DNA of 64,000 bases from Melieria omissa (Eukaryota > Arthropoda > Insecta > Diptera > Ulidiidae), in NCBI GenBank assembly GCA_963971225.1, contig OZ020270.1, positions 69,880,932 to 69,944,931 of the forward strand, given 5' to 3'. Shown here one piece after another: positions 54,496 to 64,000 of the stretch; the stretch's first letter is position 1; each line of letters opens with the position of its first letter. The notes under the pieces were generated by a model, which was given only the letters and a program-made list of their open reading frames with translations, was not told the DNA's origin and made no database searches. The translations under genes were made by a program, and so were the position numbers.

Positions 54496-55237
54496 TCAGG
54501 TGTACAACTTTGCTTCCGCCGTTTTCCGATAGGTGGCTGTACCGGCTGAGGCTGGTTGAAATACATAGATGGTAATGCCTTTAAAGTGAGTGTGGACAGT
54601 GCCTAACGAATTGTCATCGCCGTTTCAGTGACAGTTGTTCTTGTTTTCGTATTATTCACGCTCGAAAATGTCCGTTTATGTGCCCAATTCTCGCCATTTG
54701 CGGGAAGTTTTACTTTTCTGTTACAATTCGAAAAAAAATGCAGCTGAAGCGCATCGAATGCTTTCAGAAACTTACGGTGATGCTGCTCTGAGTGAAAGAA
54801 CGTGTCGGGAGTGGTTTCAACGTTTTAAAAATGGTGATTTCGACATGACAAAGTCATCCTCCAACACGACAATGCTCGGCCTCACGTCGCAAAAGTGGTC
54901 AAAAAGTACCTGGAAACGCTGAAATGGGAAGTCTTGCCCCACCCGCCGTATTCCCCAGATGTCGCCCCTTCTGACTTCCACCTATTCCGTTCGATGGCAC
55001 ACGGCCTGGCAGATCAACATTTTCAATCCTTCGAAGAATTGGAAAAATGGATTGCTTCATGGATAGCGTCAAAAGAGGACTCCTTTTTTCGAGCCGGGAT
55101 CCGAAAATTGCCAGAAAGATGGGAGAAAGTTGTCGCTAGCGACGGACAATACTTTGAATAATACATCTGTAAGCACTTTTTCGCAATAAAGCTTTTAATT
55201 TTGGAAAAAAACGGCGGAAGCAAAGTTGTACACCTGA
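54496..55237 (+). mobile_element. mariner element with internal deletion
   Basis: TIR TCAGGTGTACAACTTTGCTT and its exact inverse at the right, inserted at TA (54494-54495, 55238-55239). The empty site is visible at 3645 (aaataaaataatataaaa). 742 bp instead of about 1.3 kb. Confidence 0.92.
54668..55161 (+). pseudogene. mariner transposase with central deletion
   Basis: The N-terminal HTH domain starts at the ATG of MSVYVPNSRHLREVLLFCYN and continues …SERTCREWFQRFKNGDFDM. A deletion at about 54865-54873 removes the first two catalytic Asp regions. The sequence resumes in another frame with DNARPHVAKVVKKYLE (third-Asp region of mariner begins nearby), PHPPYSPDVAPSDFHLF (YSPDLAPxD-type signature) and LPERWEKVVASDGQYFE at the C-terminus. 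Non-autonomous. Confidence 0.92.
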
Positions 55238-55841
55238 TAATATAAAAAAAATTTAATTTAAAAAAAAAAATTCATTTGCGGTCCTGCTTGGATGACCCCA
55301 TATTGTTGCACTCGAAGGCGTTTGCTTAGCGCGGCATCATTGGCATCGGCTTCCTTGGTCTTGCGCTTCGGTACTTGTTATGGCCCAATATTAAAGTAAC
55401 TGAAAGTACAGAGTTATTTAAATATTCAAATAATATTATTTAAATTAAATTTTAATTCGAATTCTTACCTTCTTCCTGTTTTTCCTTTTTTTTTGGTGTT
55501 TGAAGCAATGGAGTATTGAACATGGATTCGCGCGTCGCATTTGACTCGCGGCCGCACGCATTAGCCAGCTGAGCTACATAGCTACGGCAGTCGCCGGCTC
55601 TTAATCATTTGTATTAACTGCGATGCGAGTTCTTGTCAGCAGGTGCTTCTATTGTTGTCTCATTCTTACACATGCGAGTATAAGCAATTAATGTTTTGAT
55701 GATTGTCAAATGTTTTGTTTCAGTTTAAATGAAAGGCAAATTGCAGCAATATTTGGTCTCATATGGGCCAAATTTCATGCAAGTGAAAAATTGGGTAAAT
55801 TGAAAAAATTTTATGAATGTAGTGGAGTTTCGGTCAGACAC

Positions 55842-56114
55842 TGTTCCCACCATCTTCGATTGGCGGTGGAAACTACGGAATGCAACCCGATTTAAATAAA
55901 ACGCGCACTCGTTGGGAAAAAGCCATCAGCTCAAAAAACCCAATTTATTTTCCGTACTACATGCACACGCACATCTCGCACCGATTAAAAACTTGCACCA
56001 AAAGCGGACGTCTCGTCCGCTTCACGCTCACTGCACGACAGACTACTTCGGCCAGAGACGATCGTCCCTGTGCGCACAAGTCAATCGCACAGGAGATCGT
56101 CCCTGTACGAAACA
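55842..56114 (-). repeat. BEL 3' LTR
   Basis: On the minus strand runs TGTTTCGTACAGGGACGATC to …GTGGGAACA. An attaaa/ttaaat region near 55890 (inverse) may contain the promoter or polyadenylation site. Confidence 0.92.
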
Positions 56115-56224
56115 GTGCCAGCGAAAACCAACGGTTTTCATTAAATACAATCAGCTTGCATTAGCAATTAATAACAATACAATTAACAATCAACTTAATT
56201 CTAATCTTAGCACTCTAGTCACTC

Positions 56225-57451
56225 CGGCTCCACATTGGCAGGCTCCACCGGCAATATGCATAGCTTCTGCACGGGTCTGGTCTATCTGCTTGTCTGGGTC
56301 TCAATCTCCACGGATCGTACGAGCTTGTCATTGCTCAGAATTAACTTGCACACTCTGCCTAGCACCCACTGCGCTGGCGGAAAGTTCTCTTGATGAGAAC
56401 TAGCTGGCCTACTCTCAAATTCTCTCTCTCTCTGCGCCAGTTCTTGCGCTCCTGCAAACTATTCAAATAATCAACTTGCCATCTAGTTAGCCCAAAAATG
56501 CTTTAACATAGTCTGGCGCTCTTTCCAAAGCTTAATGCCCTCCGTGTTTGGTTGCTCGTCCAATGCAAAGGGAGGTGGCAGTACCAGCGGCTCTCCAATA
56601 AGAAAATGCCCCGGTGTCAATGCTTGCACATCCGTCGGATCGTCTGATATCGGATACAACGGCCGCGAATTCAGAATCGCTTCTACTTGCACCAATAACG
56701 TCGCAAGCTGGTCGTGTGCCAGCGTTCTCTGGCCCACGACTCTCGTTAAATGATGCTTCATGGACTTCACAGCTGCTTCGTAAATTCCACCTTGATGTGG
56801 GGCAGCTGGAATCATAAAGTGCCATTCTGTACCTTTCATACTCAAATGTTCTAGCACCTCTTGCTCCCTCCAATAGTCAATTGCTCTCTTGATCATCCTA
56901 TCTGCACCAACAAACGTCGTCGCGTTGTCACTGTACATGCGCTCACATCTTCCACGTCTTCCGATAAATCTCTCATAGCACGCAATGAATGATTGAGTAG
57001 TTAGATCTAGCACCATATCAATATGAATAGCCCGGGTCTTCAGACACACAAATATCGCGATCCAGCATTTGCTTTTCGCTACGTAATCATCTCGCACCCT
57101 CAAATGGACATTGAATGGCCCAGCATAGTCTAAACCAGAATGTAAAAAAGGCTTGCCCACTTGCACTCGATCGGCTGGTAAATTTGCCATCAACTGTTGC
57201 TCCAGCTTGTAGCTGTAACGCACGCACACCACACATTTGTGTAAAAATCTTCTGAGCTCATCCCTTATCCGAGGAATCCAATATTTCTGCCGAATATACT
57301 GGGTCATAACTTGCACTGCTCCATGTTTGGTTTGTCTATGCGCATAGTCAATTATCAAATATGCTAACCTTGAACCCTTCGCAATGATAACCTGATGCCT
57401 CATTTCATATTCTTTTTCTGCATTTATTAACCTGCCCCCGACTCTTATCAA
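56225..57451 (-). pseudogene. BEL integrase
   Basis: Inserts element cDNA. It is in frame with RNase H but separated by one TAG (57464-57466). Zinc-binding HHCC: HRQTKHG…YWIPRIRDELRRFLHKCVVC. Catalytic core: WIAIFVCLKTRAIHIDMVLD (first Asp region), RMYSDNATTFVGADRMI (second Asp) and HFMIPAAPHQGGIYEAAVKS (Glu). The frame closes at 56483; after a one-base shift the DUF5641 tail continues (RWQVDYLNSLQERKNW … PPAQWVLGRVCKLIL) to about 56225, just inside the 3' LTR. It would be functional in outline apart from these breaks. Confidence 0.9.
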
Positions 57452-57463
57452 TCCATTTTTGTC

Positions 57464-58423
57464 CTACATCGGACGTAATGGCTCTAGCTTACTTCGTTCT
57501 GGAAACCGATTTTCTTTCCGTATCATCGCTAGCTCTTTATAAAAATCTTGCTCCTGTGATTCTTTTACCAAATATTCCATCGCACGCGATCTTTCTTCAT
57601 TACTTGGAAGTGGTATTCTTGCATTCTTGCTCCTTGGCCTACGACCTACTCGCGATCTTCTAGCTCTCTCTTTTTTCGCATATCTCACCCTTAAGGCATC
57701 TATAAAACGCTTGCAATATACCAAAATATTTAATATTTTCTCCAACTTGCCCTCATACTGTGTGAGTGGGACGACCACACCGCCTCCCCCCATTTTTGGC
57801 ACAAAAATACTCAATGGCCCCTCGCACACTTTTACTACATTTACTTTGATTTCTTGCTCCGCCTCTATCGAATATTGCTCCTTCATTGGCTCAAACTTAT
57901 CAGATGGCCACTGCTCCTTTGCTTGCTCAAACTTATCAGCTGGCCATTGCTCCTTTGGTTTAGATAACCAGGCTGGACCTTGCAGCCACAATTTGTTGTC
58001 CACCAATTCACTTGCTTTCAAACCCCTACTCGCTAAATCTGCTGGGTTATCTGCTGTGCTCACATGTTTCCATCTACTTGCCCCAACGCTCTGTTGTATC
58101 GCTGCAACACGATTACCAACAAAGGTCTTCAACTCTCTTGGCTGCTTGCCCAGCCAATACAACACCACAAACGAATCTGTCCACAATGTATAGCTAACAT
58201 CGCTCCATTCCATTGACTGTCTCGCACTCCTTACTAATCTGGCTAACAACTCGCACGCTGACAATTCTAGTCTCGGTATCGTCAACTTGTTAACTGGCGC
58301 CACTTTCGTCTTGGATACTAGCAAATTACATGCTATTGCCCCATTTTCATGTTCTATCCTCACATAGATAACAGCACCATATGCCTTCTCAGAGGCGTCA
58401 GCAACCCATGCACCTCTAACTTT
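57464..58423 (-). pseudogene. BEL RNase H region and linker
   Basis: After a frameshift at about 58423 the sequence reads AWVADASEKAYGAVIYV (RNase H first Asp), PRLELSACELLARLVRSA (Glu), TLWTDSFVVLYWLGKQP (Asp) and STADNPADLASRGLKASEL, all typical of Pao RNase H. A duplicated 10-residue motif KEQWP(A/S)DKFE lies in the linker before integrase. It ends with an in-frame TAG. Confidence 0.88.
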
Positions 58424-59595
58424 GCATTATTTCTTGCACCAATCCATCTTGGGATTTTAAAGTTTTCTAGCTCCTTAATCTGGTCCCAATAATCTCTAAA
58501 TTTATCTTCTAGCTCCTTTGGCAATTTTTCGTCCCATGCCACTTTCAAGCGCCATAAGTCCTGTATAATAATCTTGCCCACGACTGTTACTGGAGAAATA
58601 TATTCATTTGGGTCAAACAGCTGAAGCGCTCGACTTGCAATCAGCCGCTTTGTAACTGGCTCCCTTATAACTGGTGTTTTCACAATGAATGTGTACTTGT
58701 CTTGCGCCACTAGTCATATTAGCCCTAGCACCTTAGCTTCTTCATCGAACTGCATCATCTCTTCCTTTTCATTTGAATGCATTTCCTCCATGAACAACCT
58801 ACTGTTCGACTTCCATTTACGAAGCTCAAACCCTGCCCCAATCAAAATCCGCGCTATTTGTTTTGCCAACGTAATGGCATCTTGCTCGCTGCTAGCACCA
58901 GATACGCAGTCATCCATGTACATGTCATTTATGATTGCATTCGCAGCTTCAGGATATTTCTCCTCTGCATCTCTTGCACACTGTATAACTGCTCGCACCG
59001 AATTATGTGCTGATGACGTCATGCCATAGGTGACCACAGTCAGCCAATATTCTCTCAATGGGGTTTGCCTATTCTCGCGCCAAAATATTCTTTGCAAATC
59101 CCATTGATGTCTAGCAATCCGCACCTGCCGGAACATCATTTTGATATCCGAAGAGAAAGCGACTTTATGCCTTCTAAAACGCATAATTATTTCATGCAAA
59201 TCCCTTTGCAACTTTTTACCTAGCAACTGCACCTCATTTAACGATATGCCTTTATTAGTACGACAACTAGCATCGAATACCACGCGAAACTTCTTGGTAA
59301 CACAATGATGTGGTATATAGTAAACTAATGCACCTTGTCTAGCACGCTCACTAACTAGCTCCATGTGCCCAAGCCCCTCATATTCTCTCATAAATTCAAT
59401 GTAGGACATTCTGAGTTCTGGCTCCCTTTCCAATCGCTTCTCCAAATATAAGAAGCGACGCAACGCAATCTCTCTTGAGCTCCCAATGTCATTAACTGTT
59501 TTCAATGGTATAGTAACAATAAATCTGCCGTCACTGGCTCTGCGATATGTACTAATAAAATTGTTTTCAACTAGCTCCTCCTCTGGCGTTCTCAT
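58424..59595 (-). pseudogene. BEL reverse transcriptase
   Basis: VTKKFRVVFDASCRTNKGIS, LHEIIMRFRRHKVAFSSDIK (catalytic Asp), MMFRQVRI, and NAIINDMYMDDCVSGASS with intact YMDD are the Pao RT motifs. An in-frame TGA at 58711-58713 sits where the family has Trp (VLGLI*). Beyond it the thumb/connection continues in frame (KYTFIVKTPVI … ASRALQLFDPNEYISPVTVV) to the frameshift at about 58423. Upstream it joins the protease-linker frame with a shift at about 59595. Confidence 0.9.
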
Positions 59596-60178
59596 TACAT
59601 GCTCTTTGATTTGATCAAGCTCAAAAACTTCTTGAACAACTTGTCAAGCTCCTCATTATTCTCGCACTCAATCATAGACACTAGCTCACCTGTTTGCTCG
59701 TTGGCTTTCTGCGCATGCTCTCCAAAAATGACCATACCTAGCACCGTTTCCATTAACGTCATGTTGTTCAATTTATTCGGCATAATACTGATGACAATCC
59801 TTGCCACAAATCTTGCACCTAGTAAGACATGCACATGCACACTGGCAAACCATCTTGCGCCATCATCCGTATACTACCGGATGGTAATACTGGCCCCCAC
59901 TGGCTCTCTTTTGGCAGAACCCACAGCTCTGCCTCTAGCTCACATGTCGCTGCAAACCATGGCTTTATTTTTATGTTAGCCTTCTTGCCCACTTGCATTG
60001 GCACACCGTCAATGCCCACCATCTTCTGCGCTATAGGTTGCGTGGATACACGATATTTTCGCTGCAATGCGAACGTCATCAAATTGATCTGTGCTCCCGT
60101 ATCCAGCAATGCACGCACCGGCCCATACCTGCATCCATCGTCTACAATTCCGACCATGGCTGTCGGTAACAACGTCAT
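59595..60178 (-). pseudogene. BEL aspartic protease and linker
   Basis: VRALLDTGAQINLMTFAL carries the catalytic DTGA of the DUF1758/peptidase A17-type protease. The flap-like region IAQKMVGIDGVPMQVGKKAN follows. The frame breaks at about 59830 and resumes as HVLLGARFVARIVISIMPNK, continuing toward RT. Confidence 0.85.
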
Positions 60179-60337
60179 AGTCGGATTTTAATTAACACTA
60201 ACACCATCTAAATACAGTGTAAACCATTTAATCTTTATTTCTGCTCGAGCTCCGATTGCTTGCTGGCTCGCTTAACTCTACTGGCACACTTTTCCCTAGC
60301 TCCCCGTCGTCCTTTCTGGCCCCCTTTTGGCGTCAGC

Positions 60338-60912
60338 CTACCTTGCCCTTCTACTCTGGCAGATTCTTGCCCTCCATCCTGGCCTGCACGCTGTTTGCCT
60401 GCTTCGGTAGCTCACGGTTTGGACACAGCGTGCTGTTATGTTTTGGCCTGCCTGGCACTTCCAGCAATCGCCCTGATAGCAGTTGTCCACCCCGTGGCCC
60501 CTCTTGAAACAGTTCGGGCACAACTTGCGCCTGGAAACGTACTCTTTACGCGCCTTCAATGCCAAACCCATGAACTCCGGGCGGTGCAGCACCCGCACCT
60601 TTAGCCTTCGGCTGTCTGGCTTTCTCTGGCGCCCTTTGCTCTTGCACCTGCCCTCGCTCTAATTGAGTAATCTTGGCGTCGAGCAAAGCGTGCGCCTCAA
60701 AGTACTCCAGCTCATCATGCGCCATCGTTGCTTGCTCCAGCTTGGCCATCTGCTCCCTGGGCGTCATTATACCGTGCCCAGACTTCTTCTAAGTTGGTAC
60801 GGCGTACCCTTGCTAGCTCCAGCGTGACGTCCTCAAACTCTGGCCCCTCTACGAAGCACAGTGTGCGCCTGATCGTCGCCGCCAACGCCTCCAATTTATT
60901 GCGTGCTGCCAT
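60338..60912 (-). pseudogene. BEL gag, shortened and frameshifted
   Basis: The likely start is the ATG at 60912 (MAARNKLEALAATIRRTLCF). The matrix-like part runs to about 60760, then shifts frame (EQMAKLEQATMAHDELEYFE). The nucleocapsid region carries CPNCFKRGHGVDNC (a complete CCHC) and a second finger beginning CWKCQAG, which a frameshift at about 60440 disrupts; the other frame continues KHNSTLCPN. At about 190 codons it is less than half the usual BEL gag length, so capsid sequence has been deleted. Confidence 0.8.
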
Positions 60913-61314
60913 TTCACTGCAATGAGATAGAAAACAAGCACCAAGGATTGGAGCAAAGTCCAAAATTATTAACTGTTCTTGCCCCTGCAACGACTGTGAC
61001 GTCATTTCTTGCACGCAACGCACACCGTGTCATAACAACAGGCTTCAACCTGTCGCTAAGCCAAGGCGAATTAAAACAGGTGACCTCGTTGAATCAGCTG
61101 ATTTGATTTTTTGTGGTGGAAAAAGTCCAGATTGTCAAAACGCCTGTGTAAATCTGTGACAGTTTAAATGAAAACAGCAAGCTTTGCTGTTATTGGCTGA
61201 TTTTGATAATCTAAACCCAGAAAACAAAATACATTGAAATCTTGTTGTCCTTACGCTATCACCTGTTATCAATTCGCCCTGCGCTAAGCACAATTTTGTG
61301 TTCCGAATTCATCC

Positions 61315-61420
61315 ATGGCACTCTGACTAGCACACTTCTTCCAAACGTTTTGTTTCGAATTTATTCATGGCACTCTGACTAGCACACTTCTTCCAAACGT
61401 TTTGTTTCGAATTTATTCTT
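61315..61420. repeat. 52-bp direct duplication in BEL leader
   Basis: Two units of atggcactctgactagcaca…, with starts at 61315 and 61367. Confidence 0.8.
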
Positions 61421-61476
61421 GGAATTCCTAGCACTCTGACTAGCCCACTGCTTGAAACGTTCTTGCTCTCTCTTTT

Positions 61477-61614
61477 CTAGCTCTCTTTTCATTTTCTCAT
61501 TAGTGCTATTCTAGCTCTCTTTTCATTTTCTTATTCTTGCTATTCTAGCTCTCTTTTCATTTTCTTATTCTTGCTGCTCTAGCTCTCTTCTCATTTTCTT
61601 ATTCTTGCAGCTCT
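61477..61614. repeat. 34-bp tandem repeat in BEL leader
   Basis: Four units of ctagctctcttttcattttc…; pyrimidine-rich on plus and therefore purine-rich in the element's sense strand. Confidence 0.85.
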
Positions 61615-61671
61615 AGCTCAGATATGCATATCAATCTAGCACACTTTGATTCCAAGAATAACGGCACCATC

Positions 61672-61850
61672 GCACCACCAGCTCAGCAATATTGGGACCG
61701 CAGTTACGCACGTCCCTTGCGCACACACTCACACCACCAGATCAGCAATAGCGGGACCGCAGTTACGCGCGTCCCTTGCGCACACACTCGCACCACCAGC
61801 TCAGCAACAGCGGGACCGCAGTTACGCGCGTCCCTTGCGCACACACTTGC
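61672..61850. repeat. 59-bp tandem repeat in BEL leader
   Basis: Three units of gggaccgcagttacgc(a/g)cgt…, with gggaccg at 61694, 61753 and 61812. Confidence 0.85.
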
Positions 61851-61959
61851 ACCTCCGAAACCATACGCCCTGCAGGCACATGTTTCCAGATTTTTCCTTG
61901 CACCACAACAACCACTATGTGGCCACTTGCACCGACCAAACGCATGCACCAAACAAACA

Positions 61960-62860
61960 TTAAATAGCACACAATAAACGAAATCTCCATGCACAACAAC
62001 ACCAATAAGCCCACTCGCACCAAAACGCATGCGTAAAGCAAGAACCCGACTGGCACAGAAACGAAACTTTCTTGCACAACAGCAAAAATAAGCCCGCTCG
62101 CACCGAACGCATGCGCCAAGCAAGCACCCGACTAGCACACAAACGAAACTTCCTCGTACAACAACAACAATAAACTCGCTCGCACCAACGCATGCGCCAA
62201 GCAAGCACCCGACTAGCACACAAACGAAACTTTCTTGTACAACAACAACAATAAGCTCGATCGCACCAACGCATGCGCCATGCAAGCACACAAACGAAAT
62301 TTCCTTGTACAACAACAACAATAAATTCGCTCGCACCAAACCACATGCGCCACGCAAGCACCTGACTGGCATACAAACGAAACCTGCATGTAAAACAACA
62401 ATAAACTCGCTCGCAGCGACGCGTGCGCCAAGCAGGCACACAAACGAAATTTCCGAGCACAACAACAACAATAAACCTGCTCGCACCAAACGCGTGCGCC
62501 AAGAAGGCACACAAACGAAATTTCCGAGCACAACAACAACAATAAAACTGCTCGCACCAAACGCGTGCGCCAAGAAGGCACACAAACGAAATTTCCGAGC
62601 ACAACAACAACAATAAACCTGCTCGCACCAAACGCGTGCGCCAAGAAGGCACACAAACGAAATTTCCGAGCACAACAACAACAATAAACCTGCTCGCACC
62701 AAACGCGTGCGCCAAGAAGGCACACAAACGAAATTTCCGAGCACAACAACAACAATAAACCTGCTCGCACCAAACGCGTGCGCCAAGAAGGCACACAAAC
62801 GAAATTTCCGAGCACAATAATACGCTTACTCGCACCAAAACGCATGTACCAAACAAGCAC
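61960..62860. repeat. 71-bp tandem array in BEL leader
   Basis: The right half (62455-62815) has about five near-identical units (aagaaggcacacaaacgaaa at 62501, 62572, 62643, 62714 and 62785). The left half (61960-62455) holds about eight decayed units with the same gctcgcaccaa…acaacaacaataa pattern. Long minus-strand ORFs across it are products of the repetition. The gradient from decayed to homogeneous units indicates recent expansion at the LTR-proximal side. Confidence 0.9.
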
Positions 62861-63241
62861 TCAACTGAAGCTCAAAAAATGTTCCGTTCACCACAATAAT
62901 AACACATTTGCTCTAAATCCTATTACCCGCACCACGCTCCTAGTGGACTGTAGCTCACCGATTGCTGCTGCTTCTTCTTTCTCCTCTTTTTTTTTTTTTA
63001 AATTCACCAACACAACTGCTCACTCGCGATGCTTTCGCTTCTGCGTTCGCCGATCGAAAAGAAGAGAAACGAATTGCGCAACAATCGGCGACTCGCTCCT
63101 TCTAGCACACATTCCACGCGAGAGCCCTTCGCACAACGCTGCTCGCTGGAAATGTCCCGTTTCTTTCGCGCACAAAGGAATCGAAAACAAAAAAATGGGC
63201 GCTCCATAGGCCGCTAACATCTGGCTCGACACGTACCACAA

Positions 63242-63514
63242 TGTTCCCACCATCTTCGATTGGCGGTGGAAACTACGGAATGCAACCCGGTTTAAATAAA
63301 ACGCGCACTCGTTGGGAAAAAGCCATCAGCTCAAAAACCCCAATTTATTTTCCGTACTACATGCACACGCACATCTTGCACCGATTAAAAACTTGCACCA
63401 AAAATGGACGTCTCGTCCGCTTCACGCTCACTGCACGACAGACTACTTCGGCCAGAGACGATCGTCCCTGTGCGCACAAGTCAATCGCACAGGAGATCGT
63501 CCCTGTACGAAACA
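63242..63514 (-). repeat. BEL 5' LTR
   Basis: Same 273-bp sequence as 55842-56114 with about six substitutions. The adjacent inner sequence on the minus strand (TTGTGGTACGTGTCGAGCCA) should contain the primer-binding site; the tRNA is not identified. Confidence 0.92.
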
Positions 63515-64000
63515 GGCACGTCTTGTAGGGCAGTGATGGGCACTAACACAACGACGCATTTTGGCAATGTATGCGTGAAAAACACTGCACAAAATTAAGG
63601 CGTAAATTTTTTAGCTCTAATATTTTAACTTGAAGAATATTGCTAGCGTTAAAATCTCAAAGCCGGACGGACAGATAACGGACAGGTATAACAGGAACTG
63701 GATGAATAAATGGTTGAACTGACAAACAGACGAGACATAAGTGGTTGAACAGACAAGCAGGCAAGCTCTTAAGTAGAAATCACATTAAGTTAGTTTGTTT
63801 GTTGAAATCGTTCATATTAATTTCTTGTTTGCAGCATTTTATTCGAAGTAAATATTCAAGATTCAACTTCCCTGATACTTTTAAAATTCCCCTTGCCATT
63901 TTTTGTAGTCTTTGAAAATTAAAAACAAAACGATTACCAGCAATCGTACTCCTGCAAAATAAGCATTGCGCTTTATTAGAACCGCAATACAGACGAGAGA
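63515..64000 (+). repeat. 'Core' repeat, copy 3 (runs off the window)
   Basis: Resumes the foldback unit after the BEL element with ggcacgtcttgtagggcagt. At diagnostic sites (ataacaggaac, cagacgagac, gttgaaatcg) it agrees with copy 1 (1002) rather than copy 2 (4240). Confidence 0.88.

Larger units (their letters stand above)
53948..55836. repeat. Foldback left arm, second locus
   Basis: Same order as 3094-4234, including the tRNA-like modules (54200-54270 plus, 55545-55600 minus), but interrupted by a deleted mariner at 54496-55237. It is cut from its core by the BEL/Pao insertion at 55842; the core resumes at 63515. Confidence 0.85.
55842..63514 (-). mobile_element. BEL/Pao LTR retrotransposon, complete ends
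   Basis: 7,673 bp with 273-bp LTRs at both ends (63242-63514 is the 5' LTR on the minus strand, 55842-56114 the 3' LTR). Flanked by a 5-bp TSD gacac/ggcac (55837-55841, 63515-63519) with one substitution; the unbroken site gtcaggcacgtc is seen at 4236. The LTRs differ at about six positions (about 2%), yet pol has several stops and frameshifts. A 2.2 kb leader full of tandem repeats precedes gag. Confidence 0.93.

Noticed and set aside
61704..62856. Minus-strand ORFs of 364 and 298 residues with repeated CCCCARKF/LRLCAF-type peptides
   Set aside because: They are open in two or three frames at once because the 71-bp tandem repeat lacks stops; composition is extreme and there is no homology. 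Repeat artefact in the BEL leader.
61477..62860. CRISPR array
   Set aside because: Units are contiguous tandem repeats without unique spacers, in a eukaryotic retrotransposon leader.

Overview
The window is eukaryotic and looks like repeat-rich, probably heterochromatic DNA of an insect, most likely a fly. The reasons are its AT-rich background, short (about 60 bp) introns, and a mix of P, hAT, mariner/Tc1, piggyBac-like, BEL/Pao, Gypsy, RTE and CR1/Jockey-type elements. I see no intact host gene, rRNA, functional tRNA, CRISPR array or bacterial operon. Nearly every base that can be assigned belongs to a transposable element (TE), and many TEs are nested.

Layout. 1-636: a truncated Tc1-like element. 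1002-2840: an isolated copy of a roughly 0.8 kb repeat, a 0.7 kb terminal-inverted-repeat (TIR) element and a BEL/Pao scrap. 3094-6499: a foldback-type element with 1.1-1.4 kb inverted arms. 6532-19028: a P-superfamily element flanked by an 8-bp target site duplication (TSD) AGCTAGTG. It is swollen to 12.5 kb by a hAT element (itself carrying a further TIR element and a P-like miniature), a TTAA-flanked element and a Mutator-like element with a 9-bp TSD. 19029-32000: a chimeric repeat interrupted by a Gypsy element (19659-29910), which in turn carries a 5.4 kb non-LTR retrotransposon. 32999-35315: a P-like element with a 7-bp TSD. 37953-43421: an exact 2,734-bp tandem duplication of the chimeric repeat, running into a second Gypsy gag remnant (to 44397). 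44398-53278: P-like fragments split by an RTE LINE, plus a Tigger-type MITE, two SINE-like elements and another P-like copy. 53647-64000: a third copy of the foldback unit, interrupted by a deleted mariner and by a 7.7 kb BEL/Pao retrotransposon with both LTRs.

The most unusual object is the chimeric repeat, present three times. On one strand it carries consecutive exon-sized pieces of at least three unrelated host genes: an ABHD12-like hydrolase, eIF3 subunit i, and an ACK-like tyrosine kinase. Splice-site-like edges indicate capture of genomic DNA rather than of mRNA. All copies share the same nonsense lesions, so capture and decay came before amplification. Its left edge resembles the TIR of the element at 1795-2502 and 36978-37704, which suggests a gene-fragment-carrying (Pack-type) transposon.

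The repeat copies also act as internal controls: 38013-38050 and 40747-40784 show the empty site of the P element, and about 38625 shows the empty site of the Gypsy element. The insertion history can therefore be read directly. Element boundaries with matching TSDs are secure. Superfamily names given from TIR/TSD alone are inference.
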